Source of the DNA: an uncultured Collinsella sp.
Lineage (GTDB): Bacteria > Actinomycetota > Coriobacteriia > Coriobacteriales > Coriobacteriaceae
DNA: 64,000 nt
NCBI GenBank assembly: GCA_937989875.1
Contig: CALKBO010000035.1
Span: 1-64,000 of the forward strand
Reading direction: 5' to 3'
Within the stretch, counting starts at the first letter, position 1; each line of letters starts with the position of its first letter. This document shows positions 26,041 through 33,899 of the stretch, one piece after another. The notes under the pieces are model-generated. The model made no database searches, had not been told where the DNA came from, and worked only from the letters and a program-made list of their open reading frames with translations. The translations under genes were made by a program, and so were the position numbers.

Positions 26041-26187
26041 GGTTACTCCCATCCTCATAGGGCCTATGCGATTACGCCCAGCATATCTGCAGGATGTAGC
26101 CGGCGGTAGTGCCGTTTTGAGGGCAAAATGTCCAAAACTCGGGAAGCAATACATCGCGCGTCCGTGCGTTGCCTGGCTTTAAAAGAA

Positions 26188-26220
26188 AAGCGCGGAGCCG
26201 CTCGATGCGACTCCGCGCTT
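26188..26220 (-). terminator. Intrinsic terminator after the purine permease gene
   Basis: AAGCGCGGAG and CTCCGCGCTT arms form the stem. On the minus strand it is followed by TTTTCTTTTAA. A diverged copy lies at 24131-24161. Confidence 0.75.
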
Positions 26221-26247
26221 TGGTGTTCTGCTTTGGCAGCTTTGCCG

Positions 26248-27558
26248 CTACGCTACAAAGAAGTAGACGAGGAAGGCGAGGGCTGCGATCCACATGAGCG
26301 GCTTGATCTTGGAGGCCTCGCCCTTAAAGAGCGCGACGATCACGTAGGCGATAAAGCCCAGGCCAATGCCGGCAGAGATGGAGTAGGTGAAGGGCACGCC
26401 GGCGACGATCATGAACGCCGGGAAACCCTGCGACACGTCGGACCAGTCGATCTCGGAGGCTTCGCTCATCATGAGGTAACCGACGTAGACCAGAGCACCG
26501 CAGGTGGCGGCGCTGGAAACGATGGTGACGATGGGGGAGAAGAACGCGGCGAGAATGAACAGCACGCCGGTGGTGACGGAGGTGAGGCCCGTGCGGCCAC
26601 CGTCGGCAGCGCCAGAGGTGGACTCGACGAAGGTGGTGATGGAGGAGACGCCCATGAAACCGCCCACAGCAGCGGCGGCGGAGTCGACGATCAGAATCTC
26701 CTTGATATTCTCGACGTTGCCGTCGTCGGTGAGGAACTCGCCCTGCTTGGCCACGGCCATCGCGGTGCCCATGGTGTCGAAGAAGTCACTCATGAGCAGC
26801 GAGAACGAGATGACGAGGAGCGCGGGGTCGGTAAGGACCTTGACGATGGCAGGCACGCCGCCGGCGTCGGCGATGGGGCCACCGATGCTCGAGAAGTCGA
26901 GCGGGGCGATGATACCGGTCGGAGCCTGGGTCACACCTAGGGGGATACCGGCGATGACGGCGACGACGATGCCGATGAGCAGCGAGCCGGGGACGTTGCG
27001 GCAGGCGAGGGCGACTGTCACCAGGATGGAGATGATGCCGACGATGAAGGTGGGGGAGGTGATGTCGCCCAGACCGACGAGTGTACTGGCGCCAGCGGTG
27101 ATAATGCCGGCATCGCACAGGCCAATCATGGCGATGAACAGGCCCAGACCCACCGAGATGGCGTGACGCAGGACAACCGGGATGGCGTCCATGATGGCCT
27201 CGCGCAGGCCACAAAGCACGAGCAGCAAGATGACGACGCCCTCAAGGAAGATGACGCTCATGGCCACGTGCCAGTCACCGCCGCAGACGGTGGTGGTGAT
27301 TCCGGCGATCATCGCGTTGACGCCTAAGCCCGACGCGCAGGCGAGCGGGCGGTTGGCGAAGATGCCCATGCAGATGGTCATGATGCCGGCGCCCAGGCAG
27401 GTGGCGCAGGCGAGCGCTCCCGCATCGATGCCAGCGCCCGAGAGCACCGCGGGGTTGACGGCGATGATGTAGGCCATCGCCAGGAATGTTGTCAGTCCAG
27501 CGCGGAGTTCGGTCCCGATTGTGGACTTGCGCTCGCTGACGTGAAATAGTTCGTCCAT
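26248..27558 (-). CDS. Guanine/hypoxanthine permease, AzgA family (NCS2)
   Basis: A 436-residue membrane protein with about 12-14 hydrophobic segments. TTFLAMAYIIAVNPAVL near residue 20, the glycine-rich GLGVNAMIA and the SDFFDTMGTAM motif are typical of the AzgA/PbuG/PbuO branch of NCS2 carriers. These import hypoxanthine, guanine or adenine with protons. The start at 27558 has AAGGG upstream. I looked for a purine riboswitch in the leader and did not find one. Its 3' end was duplicated together with the neighbouring surface-protein gene, leaving a tail fossil at 24189-24234. Confidence 0.9.
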   Translation of the reverse strand: MDELFHVSERKSTIGTELRAGLTTFLAMAYIIAVNPAVLSGAGIDAGALACATCLGAGIMTICMGIFANRPLACASGLGVNAMIAGITTTVCGGDWHVAMSVIFLEGVVILLLVLCGLREAIMDAIPVVLRHAISVGLGLFIAMIGLCDAGIITAGASTLVGLGDITSPTFIVGIISILVTVALACRNVPGSLLIGIVVAVIAGIPLGVTQAPTGIIAPLDFSSIGGPIADAGGVPAIVKVLTDPALLVISFSLLMSDFFDTMGTAMAVAKQGEFLTDDGNVENIKEILIVDSAAAAVGGFMGVSSITTFVESTSGAADGGRTGLTSVTTGVLFILAAFFSPIVTIVSSAATCGALVYVGYLMMSEASEIDWSDVSQGFPAFMIVAGVPFTYSISAGIGLGFIAYVIVALFKGEASKIKPLMWIAALAFLVYFFVA

Positions 27559-27751
27559 GCATACCCTTTCCTTGTTCGGCCCCGAGTTTAGGCCGATTGA
27601 CACGAACTCACCCACTATAGCCCCTTTACGACGCTGTTGTTCCTCGCATGTTGATGTTCGGCGCTTTGTAGCAGACGGACGGTATTTTTCGCATGAAAAT
27701 GTGTGGGTACCGTATACTTAAGCGGTTACAACGACCCCTATGGAGGAACGT

Positions 27752-28171
27752 ATGATTAAAGAGCTTTGCCACGACGAGGCTATCCTGTCCCAGCGTTGCG
27801 AGGTTGCGACCGTCGAGGACGAGTCGGTTGCTCAGGACCTGATCGATACCATCAAGTCGCTCGACGATGCCGGCTGCCTTGCCGCTAACCAGATTGGCGT
27901 TACCAAGAAGGTTTGCGTCTACCTGGACGATGCCGGCGAGCCCCACGTGCTCTACAACCCCCGTCTGGTGTTTGGCCTGGGCGCCAGCAAGATGGAGGAG
28001 AGCTGCCTGACGCACGAGGAGGTCACCAAGTCCACGCGCTACATCAAGTGCAAGGTTGCTTATGACGTGATCGTCGACGGCAAGATGCGCGAGCGCAAGC
28101 AGGACTTCGTCGGCTTCGAGGCACAGATGATCCAGCATATGATCGATCACTGTCTTGGAAAGTTGGTCTAA
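27752..28171 (+). CDS. Peptide deformylase-like protein with altered HExxH motif
   Basis: A 139-residue protein of the peptide deformylase family. Motif 1 is GCLAANQIG (usually GxGLAAxQ), motif 2 ESCLT (usually EGCLS) and motif 3 QHMIDHC, where deformylases have QHExDH. The zinc-binding Cys and both His are kept, but the catalytic Glu is Met. The protein may be inactive, or act differently on N-formyl peptides. A second, canonical paralogue lies at 35620-36030. GGAGG precedes the ATG at 27752. The stop codon is inside a long inverted repeat. Confidence 0.85.
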   Translation: MIKELCHDEAILSQRCEVATVEDESVAQDLIDTIKSLDDAGCLAANQIGVTKKVCVYLDDAGEPHVLYNPRLVFGLGASKMEESCLTHEEVTKSTRYIKCKVAYDVIVDGKMRERKQDFVGFEAQMIQHMIDHCLGKLV

Positions 28172-28274
28172 GGGGACCAAAGCACCGCACCTTGCCGCTC
28201 AATCGTCGCTCGCGTACCTTAAGTACGCTTCGCTCCTCTTTCGTGGCAATCTGCGGCACTTTGACCCCTTAGAC
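28166..28274. repeat. Long rod-like inverted repeat 1, overlapping the deformylase-like stop codon
   Basis: Co-linear stems are GTCTAAGGGG/CCCCTTAGAC, CAAAG/CTTTG, CCGCA/TGCGG, TTGCC/GGCAA and an inner GCGTAC/GTACGC, so about 109 bases can fold into one rod. The TAA of the upstream gene is in the first arm. GGCAATCTGC is shared with the rod at 38748-38864. Confidence 0.7.
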
Positions 28275-28315
28275 GACCTGCGGGGTTAACTTGGTTGAGT
28301 TTATCCTGCTTGAAT

Positions 28316-28353
28316 AGCCCGGGCATGACATTGTTGTCATGTCCGGGCTTTTG
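28316..28353 (+). terminator. Intrinsic terminator of the deformylase-like gene
   Basis: AGCCCGGGCATGACA pairs with TGTCATGTCCGGGCT (one mismatch), loop TTGT, followed by TTTTGTGTTT. Confidence 0.85.
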
Positions 28354-28415
28354 TGTTTAGCGCCTTTTTGTTTGGAGACAATGAAATTAGCAAGAACGTA
28401 AAGCTAGGAGGCGCT

Positions 28416-29381
28416 ATGTGTACGAGTATTCGATTTACCGATAATTCTGGCCACATGTATTTGGGCCGCAACCTCGACTGGAGCTTTGACTACGGCCAAC
28501 AGGTTCGCGTGATGCCGCGCGGGTTTCACATTCCGTATTCGTTTATCGACGATGCGTCGGCGGCACACGCGGTGATCGGTATGTGCATCGATTACAAGAA
28601 CTATCCCATGTTTTTCGATTGCGGTAACGATGCGGGTCTGGCTGTGGCGGGGCTCAACTTTCCCGGCTATGCCGAGTATGCCGAGGGCCCTGTCGACGGC
28701 AAGACCAATATCGCGGCCTATGAGTTTCCCCTGTGGGTGGCAGCGACGTTCTCGACGGTCGATGAGGTCGAGGCCGCGCTGCGCGACACGGTGATTGTCG
28801 CCAAATCTGCCGGAGAGGGGCTGGGCGTGTCGCTGCTCCATTGGATTATCGGCGACAGCCAGCGCAGCATCGTGGTCGAGATGATGGCTGACGGCCTGCA
28901 TGTATACGACGATCCGGTCGACACCCTTGCCAATCAGCCCACCTTCCCGTGGCACATGGAAAACCTCCGCACCTATATCACCGCTACAAGCGATTTTCCG
29001 CAGACGGCGACATGGCGTGGCGCCGAGCTCAAGCCCTATGGAGCCGGTGCCGGCATGCGCGGCATTCCGGGCGATTGCTATTCGCCGAGCCGTTTTGTAA
29101 AGGCGGCGTACCTCAATGCCAATTACCCGCAAAAGGAGAGCGAGACCGAAAACGTCGTCCGCATGTTCCGCTCGCTCGAGGGCGTGGTGATGATCGAGGG
29201 AGCGTCCAGGATGGGCGATGGCAAGTTCGAGAAGACTATCTACACCGGATGCTTTAGCGCGCGCACGGGCAATTATTACTACGCGATGTATGGGGATCCG
29301 TCGATTCGCTACGTGAGCCTGATGGATGCCGAGGGCGCGAGCCCCGATAGGCTCGTGGTTCCCGAGCCGCGCCGTTCGTAG
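28416..29381 (+). CDS. bsh: Bile salt hydrolase / choloylglycine hydrolase family
   Basis: A 321-residue Ntn-hydrolase that deconjugates glycine- or taurine-linked bile acids (or linear amides such as penicillin V). All the expected catalytic residues are visible: Cys2 exposed after Met removal, Arg18 and Asp21 in GRNLDW, Asn81 in GLNFPG, Asn173 in NQPTFPW and Arg226 in GDCYSPSRF. AGGAGG lies six bases before ATG 28416, so the Cys2 start is secure. A gut habitat is supported. Substrate preference between bile salts and penicillin V cannot be settled by these residues alone. It is single-gene between terminators. Confidence 0.88.
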   Translation: MCTSIRFTDNSGHMYLGRNLDWSFDYGQQVRVMPRGFHIPYSFIDDASAAHAVIGMCIDYKNYPMFFDCGNDAGLAVAGLNFPGYAEYAEGPVDGKTNIAAYEFPLWVAATFSTVDEVEAALRDTVIVAKSAGEGLGVSLLHWIIGDSQRSIVVEMMADGLHVYDDPVDTLANQPTFPWHMENLRTYITATSDFPQTATWRGAELKPYGAGAGMRGIPGDCYSPSRFVKAAYLNANYPQKESETENVVRMFRSLEGVVMIEGASRMGDGKFEKTIYTGCFSARTGNYYYAMYGDPSIRYVSLMDAEGASPDRLVVPEPRRS

Positions 29382-29404
29382 CCGATGGCTTTACCGCAAT
29401 GCAA

Positions 29405-29440
29405 AGCGGCCCTGCATCTCCCGTGAGGTGCAGGGCCGCT
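29405..29440. terminator. Bidirectional hairpin between bsh and kup
   Basis: AGCGGCCCTGCA (29405-29416) pairs perfectly with TGCAGGGCCGCT (29429-29440). It lies between convergent stop codons. Confidence 0.7.
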
Positions 29441-29460
29441 GTCGTTGATTTATGGCGCCG

Positions 29461-31710
29461 CTAGAAGTTGGCGTCGTTGAGTTGTTCGTTCTCGAGGCCG
29501 TCGAGCTGTTGCTGTTCGGGCGTATCGGCGACACTCTCGAGCAGCTCGGTGGGATCGACGTTCATGCTCTTGCCGGCCTCGTTGCCGTTGACCAAGTCGT
29601 CCGAGAAGATGTCGACTTCCATTTCCTCGGCCTCTTCGATCTGGATCTCGAGCGGCACCTGGGTGCGCACGAGTTTGACGGCCGGGCGCATGCGGGCAAA
29701 GAGCGGTACGTACTCGATGATGATGGCCGAGTTCTCGAGACCATACCAACGTGCCGGGCTTCCGCAGGCGCGGCGGACGGCATACTTGATGGCCATGACG
29801 CGATGGTCGTTGCGGTTGATGTCCGTTTCGGGGGCAAGCATCTTGCGCAGCATGCAAAAACGGAAGTCGCCCACGTTGCCGCGTGTCTCGTAGATAGAGT
29901 AGGTGTGATGCTGCGGCGGCAACTCACCCGATGCCATCAGGTCGCCGACGATCTGGCGCAGGTAGGCGTTGATGCGCTGGTTGACCTTAAAGCCCAGGTC
30001 CAAGCGCACGCGGAACAGGAAGTCTGTGCCAAAGGTCTCAACGGAATACTCATGCGTATAGGGCTCGTCGGTAACGTGCACGTTGATGAACCAATATGCC
30101 TTGGCGCGCTTGGGGTGCTTGTCCAGGATGGAATAAAGCACGTCGCGGTCGAGCGTGAGCGGGTCGGGGCTGTTGGTGAGAAATACCAGATTGTCGGCGA
30201 GCACGGGATAGGTCTCGTCGTTGCGCAGGCGGTTGAGCTGATCGATGTACTTGGAGACGGGCAGCAGGATCGTTTGCGTGCGCTCGATGGCGGTGCCGCG
30301 GCGCCACACATACATAAGGCCGAACAGCAACGCGGCCAGGAAGATCATGACGTAGCCGCCGTCAAAGAACATAGTGAGGCACGAGGCGAAGAAGCACAGC
30401 TCAATGGCACCAAAGAGCAGGGCGAAGACGCAGGCACCCAGCTTGTGCTTGAGGATGCCGGCGATATAGCTCGTCAGCAGTGTGGTGGTCATGAGCATGG
30501 TCACGGTGATGGCGAGGCCATAGGCGCTTTCCATGCGCTCAGAGTTTTGGAATAGCAGCACGATGAAGATGCAGCCGACCCACATGATGTTGTTGACGAG
30601 CGGAATATAGAGCTGGCCCTTGGTGTCGCTGGGGTAGTGGATGCGCAGATGCGGCATAAGGTTGAGACGCGTGGCCTCGGATACCAGCGAGAACGAGCCG
30701 GTGATGAGCGCCTGCGAGGCGATGATGGCCGCCACAGCCGAAAGCACGATGGCAAAGGGGCGCAGGGGCTCGGGAAGCATCATATAGAACGGGTTGACGA
30801 TATCCATCGCGAGCATCTGGGGGTTGGAGTTGTTGGCGAGCAGCCAAGCGCCCTGGCCCAGATAGTTAAGGATGAGGGCCGCCTTAACAAACGGCCAGGA
30901 TGCGTAGATGTTGGCCTTGCCCACGTGGCTCATGTCTGAATAGAGCGCCTCGGCGCCGGTCGTCGACAGGAAGACGAAGCCGAGCACCATGATGCCCGAG
31001 TGGTTGATGGGCGAGAACAGGAACATAATGCCGCGAATGGGGTTGAGCGCGCGCAAGATGGACAGGTTGCCGAGCATATTGAACAGGCCGGCGCCTGCCA
31101 GGAACAGGAACCACAGCGTCATGAGCGGGCCGAAGAGCTTGCCGATTGACGAGGTACCGGCGCGCTGCATGGCAAACAGACCGCAGATAATGATGATGGT
31201 GATGATGATCACATTGGTCTGACCGTCACCCAATAGTGCGTGGCCCCACTCGATGGTACGCAGGCCCTCAATGGCTGTGGTGACCGTGACCGCGGGGGTG
31301 AGGATGCCGTCGGCGAGCAGCGCCGCGCCGCCGATCATGGCGGGGAGAATCAGCCATGGTGCCACCTTGCGCACGAGACTGAACAGGGCGAAGATGCCGC
31401 CCTCGTTGTGGTTATCGGCCTTCATGGCGATAACCACGTACTTGACCGTGGTCACGAGCGTCATGGTCCAGATGACGAGCGAAAGCGCGCTCAGGATCAT
31501 GTCCTCGCTAACGGTACCGATGCCGCCGTTGTTGGCGACGATTGATTTCATGGTGTACATGGGGCTCGTGCCGATGTCGCCGTAGACGACGCCGAGCGTA
31601 ACGAGCAGCATGCCAGCGGAGAGGGGAATGGCTCCATGCCCGCCTTGACCACGCTGATCTTGGGGGCTTGCCTCCAGTTTGTTGTGTGCCACGTGGACTC
31701 CCTTGGACAT
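29461..31710 (-). CDS. kup: Kup/HAK/KT potassium uptake transporter
   Basis: A 749-residue potassium transporter of the KUP family. The signature LGVVYGDIGTSPMYT is in the first membrane segment, NHNEGGIFALFSL follows, and GGAALLADGILTPAVTV is the conserved third segment. About twelve membrane spans fill the first 480 residues. A long cytoplasmic C-terminal domain follows, ending in an acidic tail. It imports potassium with protons at the cytoplasmic membrane. AGGGG precedes the ATG at 31710. I looked for a cyclic-di-AMP riboswitch in the leader and saw none. Confidence 0.93.
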   Translation of the reverse strand: MSKGVHVAHNKLEASPQDQRGQGGHGAIPLSAGMLLVTLGVVYGDIGTSPMYTMKSIVANNGGIGTVSEDMILSALSLVIWTMTLVTTVKYVVIAMKADNHNEGGIFALFSLVRKVAPWLILPAMIGGAALLADGILTPAVTVTTAIEGLRTIEWGHALLGDGQTNVIIITIIIICGLFAMQRAGTSSIGKLFGPLMTLWFLFLAGAGLFNMLGNLSILRALNPIRGIMFLFSPINHSGIMVLGFVFLSTTGAEALYSDMSHVGKANIYASWPFVKAALILNYLGQGAWLLANNSNPQMLAMDIVNPFYMMLPEPLRPFAIVLSAVAAIIASQALITGSFSLVSEATRLNLMPHLRIHYPSDTKGQLYIPLVNNIMWVGCIFIVLLFQNSERMESAYGLAITVTMLMTTTLLTSYIAGILKHKLGACVFALLFGAIELCFFASCLTMFFDGGYVMIFLAALLFGLMYVWRRGTAIERTQTILLPVSKYIDQLNRLRNDETYPVLADNLVFLTNSPDPLTLDRDVLYSILDKHPKRAKAYWFINVHVTDEPYTHEYSVETFGTDFLFRVRLDLGFKVNQRINAYLRQIVGDLMASGELPPQHHTYSIYETRGNVGDFRFCMLRKMLAPETDINRNDHRVMAIKYAVRRACGSPARWYGLENSAIIIEYVPLFARMRPAVKLVRTQVPLEIQIEEAEEMEVDIFSDDLVNGNEAGKSMNVDPTELLESVADTPEQQQLDGLENEQLNDANF

Positions 31711-31791
31711 CTGGCCCCTGCAAAGGGCAGCAGACCTTTATGCCATCTTTATACATATAAGAGCAGTTTGGCACATCGGGGTGTTTTAGAC

Positions 31792-31815
31792 AATAATCCC
31801 CATCTGGGGATTATT
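31792..31815 (-). terminator. Hairpin between kup and the EamA gene
   Basis: AATAATCCCC and GGGGATTATT form a perfect 10-bp stem with loop ATCT. It is downstream of the EamA stop on the minus strand and upstream of kup; terminator or operator. Confidence 0.5.
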
Positions 31816-31849
31816 CATGTACGCAGGTGGCATTTCAAAGCAGGGGCTG

Positions 31850-32761
31850 TTAGGCGCGTGCTGCCTGAGCGATGCCGGTCTTGGCACCTGCGCGTTTGCC
31901 GGCGAGTTCGCAAAAGATCGCGCCGCCGATGATAAGTGCGGCACCCATCAGACGGACCGGCGTTATGGCTTCGCCTAAAAGGACGGCCGAAAACACGACG
32001 GCCGAAAGCGGCTCAAGGTAGCCGACGACCGCGACGGTCTGGACGGGCAGCTTGGCGACAGCACTAAAGTAGAGCAGGCAGCCAATGCCGGTGTTGACAA
32101 TGCCGAGCATGGCAACGGCGCGCCAATCGATGCCGGCGGCAATGCTGGGGGAGAGGAACGAGGGGGCACCCTGCGTGAAGAGCGTGAGGATCAACGCGGT
32201 TACAAAGGCGGCGCTCACCTGGAGCGTGGAATTCTCGAGACCTTCGATATGTGGCGCGCCCTTGCTGGCGATGACCATCAATGCGTAGCAGAAGGCCGAG
32301 GCGATGCCGCAGACGATACCCGCAATGGGCATATTGCCGCCTAGACCTTGTGCCGCAATGAGAAAAGCACCGCAGGCGACGGCGATAAAGCCGGCGATTT
32401 TGCCGCCGGTCAGCTTTTCGCCAAAGATGAGCGGGGAGAGCGCCATGACAATGATGGGACCGCAGTAGTACAGCAGCGAGGATACGCCGACGCCGATCGT
32501 CTGGTAGGCGCGGAACAGAAAAATCCAGCTGGCACCCAGCGCAGCTCCTGAGAGGAGGAGGGCTGCGGCTTCGCGGGGGCGAGATGGCGCCTGCAACGTA
32601 TGGCGTTGGGTGATGGCGAGGATGGTGACAAGCGAGAGTGCGCCCAAAAACGTGCGCAGGAGCACGATATCGGAGCTCGGGAGCGCGATGGCGGCGGCGA
32701 TGATGCCGTTGGAGCCAAACAACAGCAATGCTGCTAAGTACGTAAACAGTCCGTTGTTCAT
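31850..32761 (-). CDS. EamA-family (DMT) transporter
   Basis: A 303-residue protein with ten hydrophobic segments in two five-helix EamA repeats. It shows the family's early FGSNGIIAAAI and the second-half PVQTVAVVGYLEPLSAVVFSAVLLGE motif. Members export amino acids or metabolites. It is divergent from a LysR gene with a shared 118-bp intergenic region carrying two inverted repeats. That arrangement suggests the LysR protein activates or represses it. The substrate is unknown. A GAGGGG lies 11 bases before the ATG. Confidence 0.87.
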   Translation of the reverse strand: MNNGLFTYLAALLLFGSNGIIAAAIALPSSDIVLLRTFLGALSLVTILAITQRHTLQAPSRPREAAALLLSGAALGASWIFLFRAYQTIGVGVSSLLYYCGPIIVMALSPLIFGEKLTGGKIAGFIAVACGAFLIAAQGLGGNMPIAGIVCGIASAFCYALMVIASKGAPHIEGLENSTLQVSAAFVTALILTLFTQGAPSFLSPSIAAGIDWRAVAMLGIVNTGIGCLLYFSAVAKLPVQTVAVVGYLEPLSAVVFSAVLLGEAITPVRLMGAALIIGGAIFCELAGKRAGAKTGIAQAARA

Positions 32762-32790
32762 ACGCTGACATCCCCTCTATATCCGAGCAT

Positions 32791-32862
32791 GTTCACTATG
32801 GGTGAACTGGCTTTAGAAGAAAAGCGAATATAATGCATGGATAGCATGAGAAAAACTCATGC
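32791..32862. promoter_or_regulatory. Divergent LysR/EamA control region
   Basis: GTTCAC-N5-GTGAAC (32791-32807) is a perfect inverted repeat. TATAAT lies at 32829-32834 as the likely -10 of the LysR gene. GCATGAG-N5-CTCATGC (32844-32862) is a second perfect repeat between that -10 and the start codon. LysR autoregulation together with control of the divergent transporter is the simplest reading. Confidence 0.6.
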
Positions 32863-32879
32863 AAAGGTGGAGGGGTGCC

Positions 32880-33737
32880 GTGGAAACGAATATTCAAAAG
32901 ATGCAGGTGCTGCTTGAGACCGTACGCGCCGGAAGTTTTACGCGCGCCGCCGAGCGGCTGAGCTATTCGCAGTCGGGCGTGAGCCGTATGGTGGCCGATC
33001 TTGAGGCCGACTGGGGCTTTAAAGTGCTCGATAGAAGCCGCGAGGGCGTAGTGCTTTCTGCCGATGGGCGGCAAGTTATGCCGGCGGTCGAGGCGTTGTG
33101 CGAGGAATTTGTTCGTTTGCAGCAACGGGTGGATGAGATGCGTGGGCTCATGCGCGGCAAAATCTGCATCGGTACGTTTTCGAGTGTGGCGACCCACGTG
33201 CTGCCGCCGGTGATCGCGCGCTTTCGCGCCGATCACCCGGACGTCGATTATGAGTTGCTGATGGGCGATTACTCAGAGATTGAACAATGGGTGGCGGAAG
33301 GCCGCTGCGACCTGGGCTTTATTCCGCGCGAACCACGCGGCGCCGGCATGGTGTCGCGGCCGTTGGTGCAAGACGAGCTGATGGCCGTGGTGCCAGCGGA
33401 CTCCTCGCTTGCCGCGGCGGAGGTCGTCTCTCTTGCCGATTTGGCCAACGAGCAGTTTATTCTGCTGGAACGCGGCACCGATGACGAGATTACGCCGCTC
33501 TTTCGTCGGGCGGGGCTGGCGGTGCGCTCAAAACTGTCGACCTGGGATGACTATGCGATTATGGCTATGGTCGAGGACGGCCTGGGTGTGAGCATTCTTC
33601 CTGCGCTTATCTTGCGTCGCTGTCAGTTCGATGTTGCCGTGCGCCCACTCGAGGGACATCCTCATCGGCAGATCAATGCGATATATCGCACGGCTGACGT
33701 TTCGCTTGCGGCGGCTCGTCTCCTTGAATATCTCTAA
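32880..33737 (+). CDS. LysR-family regulator divergent from the EamA transporter
   Basis: A 285-residue LysR protein. The winged helix (MQVLLETVRAGSFTRAAERL, then SQSGVSRMVADLE) fills the first 65 residues. The effector domain begins with RGKICIGTFSSVATHVLPPVI and has the CDLGFIP and DDYAIMAMVEDGLGVSILP segments typical of GltC/CynR-like members. The GTG at 32880 is chosen because GGAGG lies upstream; no ATG fits the family start. It probably regulates the divergent EamA exporter through the inverted repeats between them. Confidence 0.85.
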   Translation: METNIQKMQVLLETVRAGSFTRAAERLSYSQSGVSRMVADLEADWGFKVLDRSREGVVLSADGRQVMPAVEALCEEFVRLQQRVDEMRGLMRGKICIGTFSSVATHVLPPVIARFRADHPDVDYELLMGDYSEIEQWVAEGRCDLGFIPREPRGAGMVSRPLVQDELMAVVPADSSLAAAEVVSLADLANEQFILLERGTDDEITPLFRRAGLAVRSKLSTWDDYAIMAMVEDGLGVSILPALILRRCQFDVAVRPLEGHPHRQINAIYRTADVSLAAARLLEYL

Positions 33738-33797
33738 AGGCGCGTACCTGTTGTCCACTTTGGGACAATCCTCGGGGTTCGGTACATTTTCTTATGA

Positions 33798-33878
33798 AAT
33801 TGAACTTTCGAATGAGGTGCCGCGTTATACTGCTGCCTAAATTGAACTCTGGTTCAATTCGTGTTCTATAAATTGAAC
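33798..33878. promoter_or_regulatory. Four AATTGAAC half-sites upstream of the XRE-aminotransferase gene
   Basis: AATTGAAC occurs at 33798-33805, 33840-33847 and 33871-33878, and inverted (GTTCAATT) at 33852-33859. The middle two form a palindrome AATTGAAC-N4-GTTCAATT. A TATACT box is at 33826-33831. The array lies 20-100 bases before the start of a protein that carries its own helix-turn-helix, so autoregulation is likely. Confidence 0.65.
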
Positions 33879-33899
33879 TTTGCCAGCAAGGAGGTTCTA

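Noticed and set aside
27559..27751. Purine riboswitch upstream of the AzgA permease
   Set aside because: None of the conserved purine aptamer loop sequences could be found in this leader on the minus strand.
31711..31849. Cyclic-di-AMP riboswitch upstream of kup
   Set aside because: The gap is short, with only a 10-bp hairpin; ydaO-type conserved blocks are missing.
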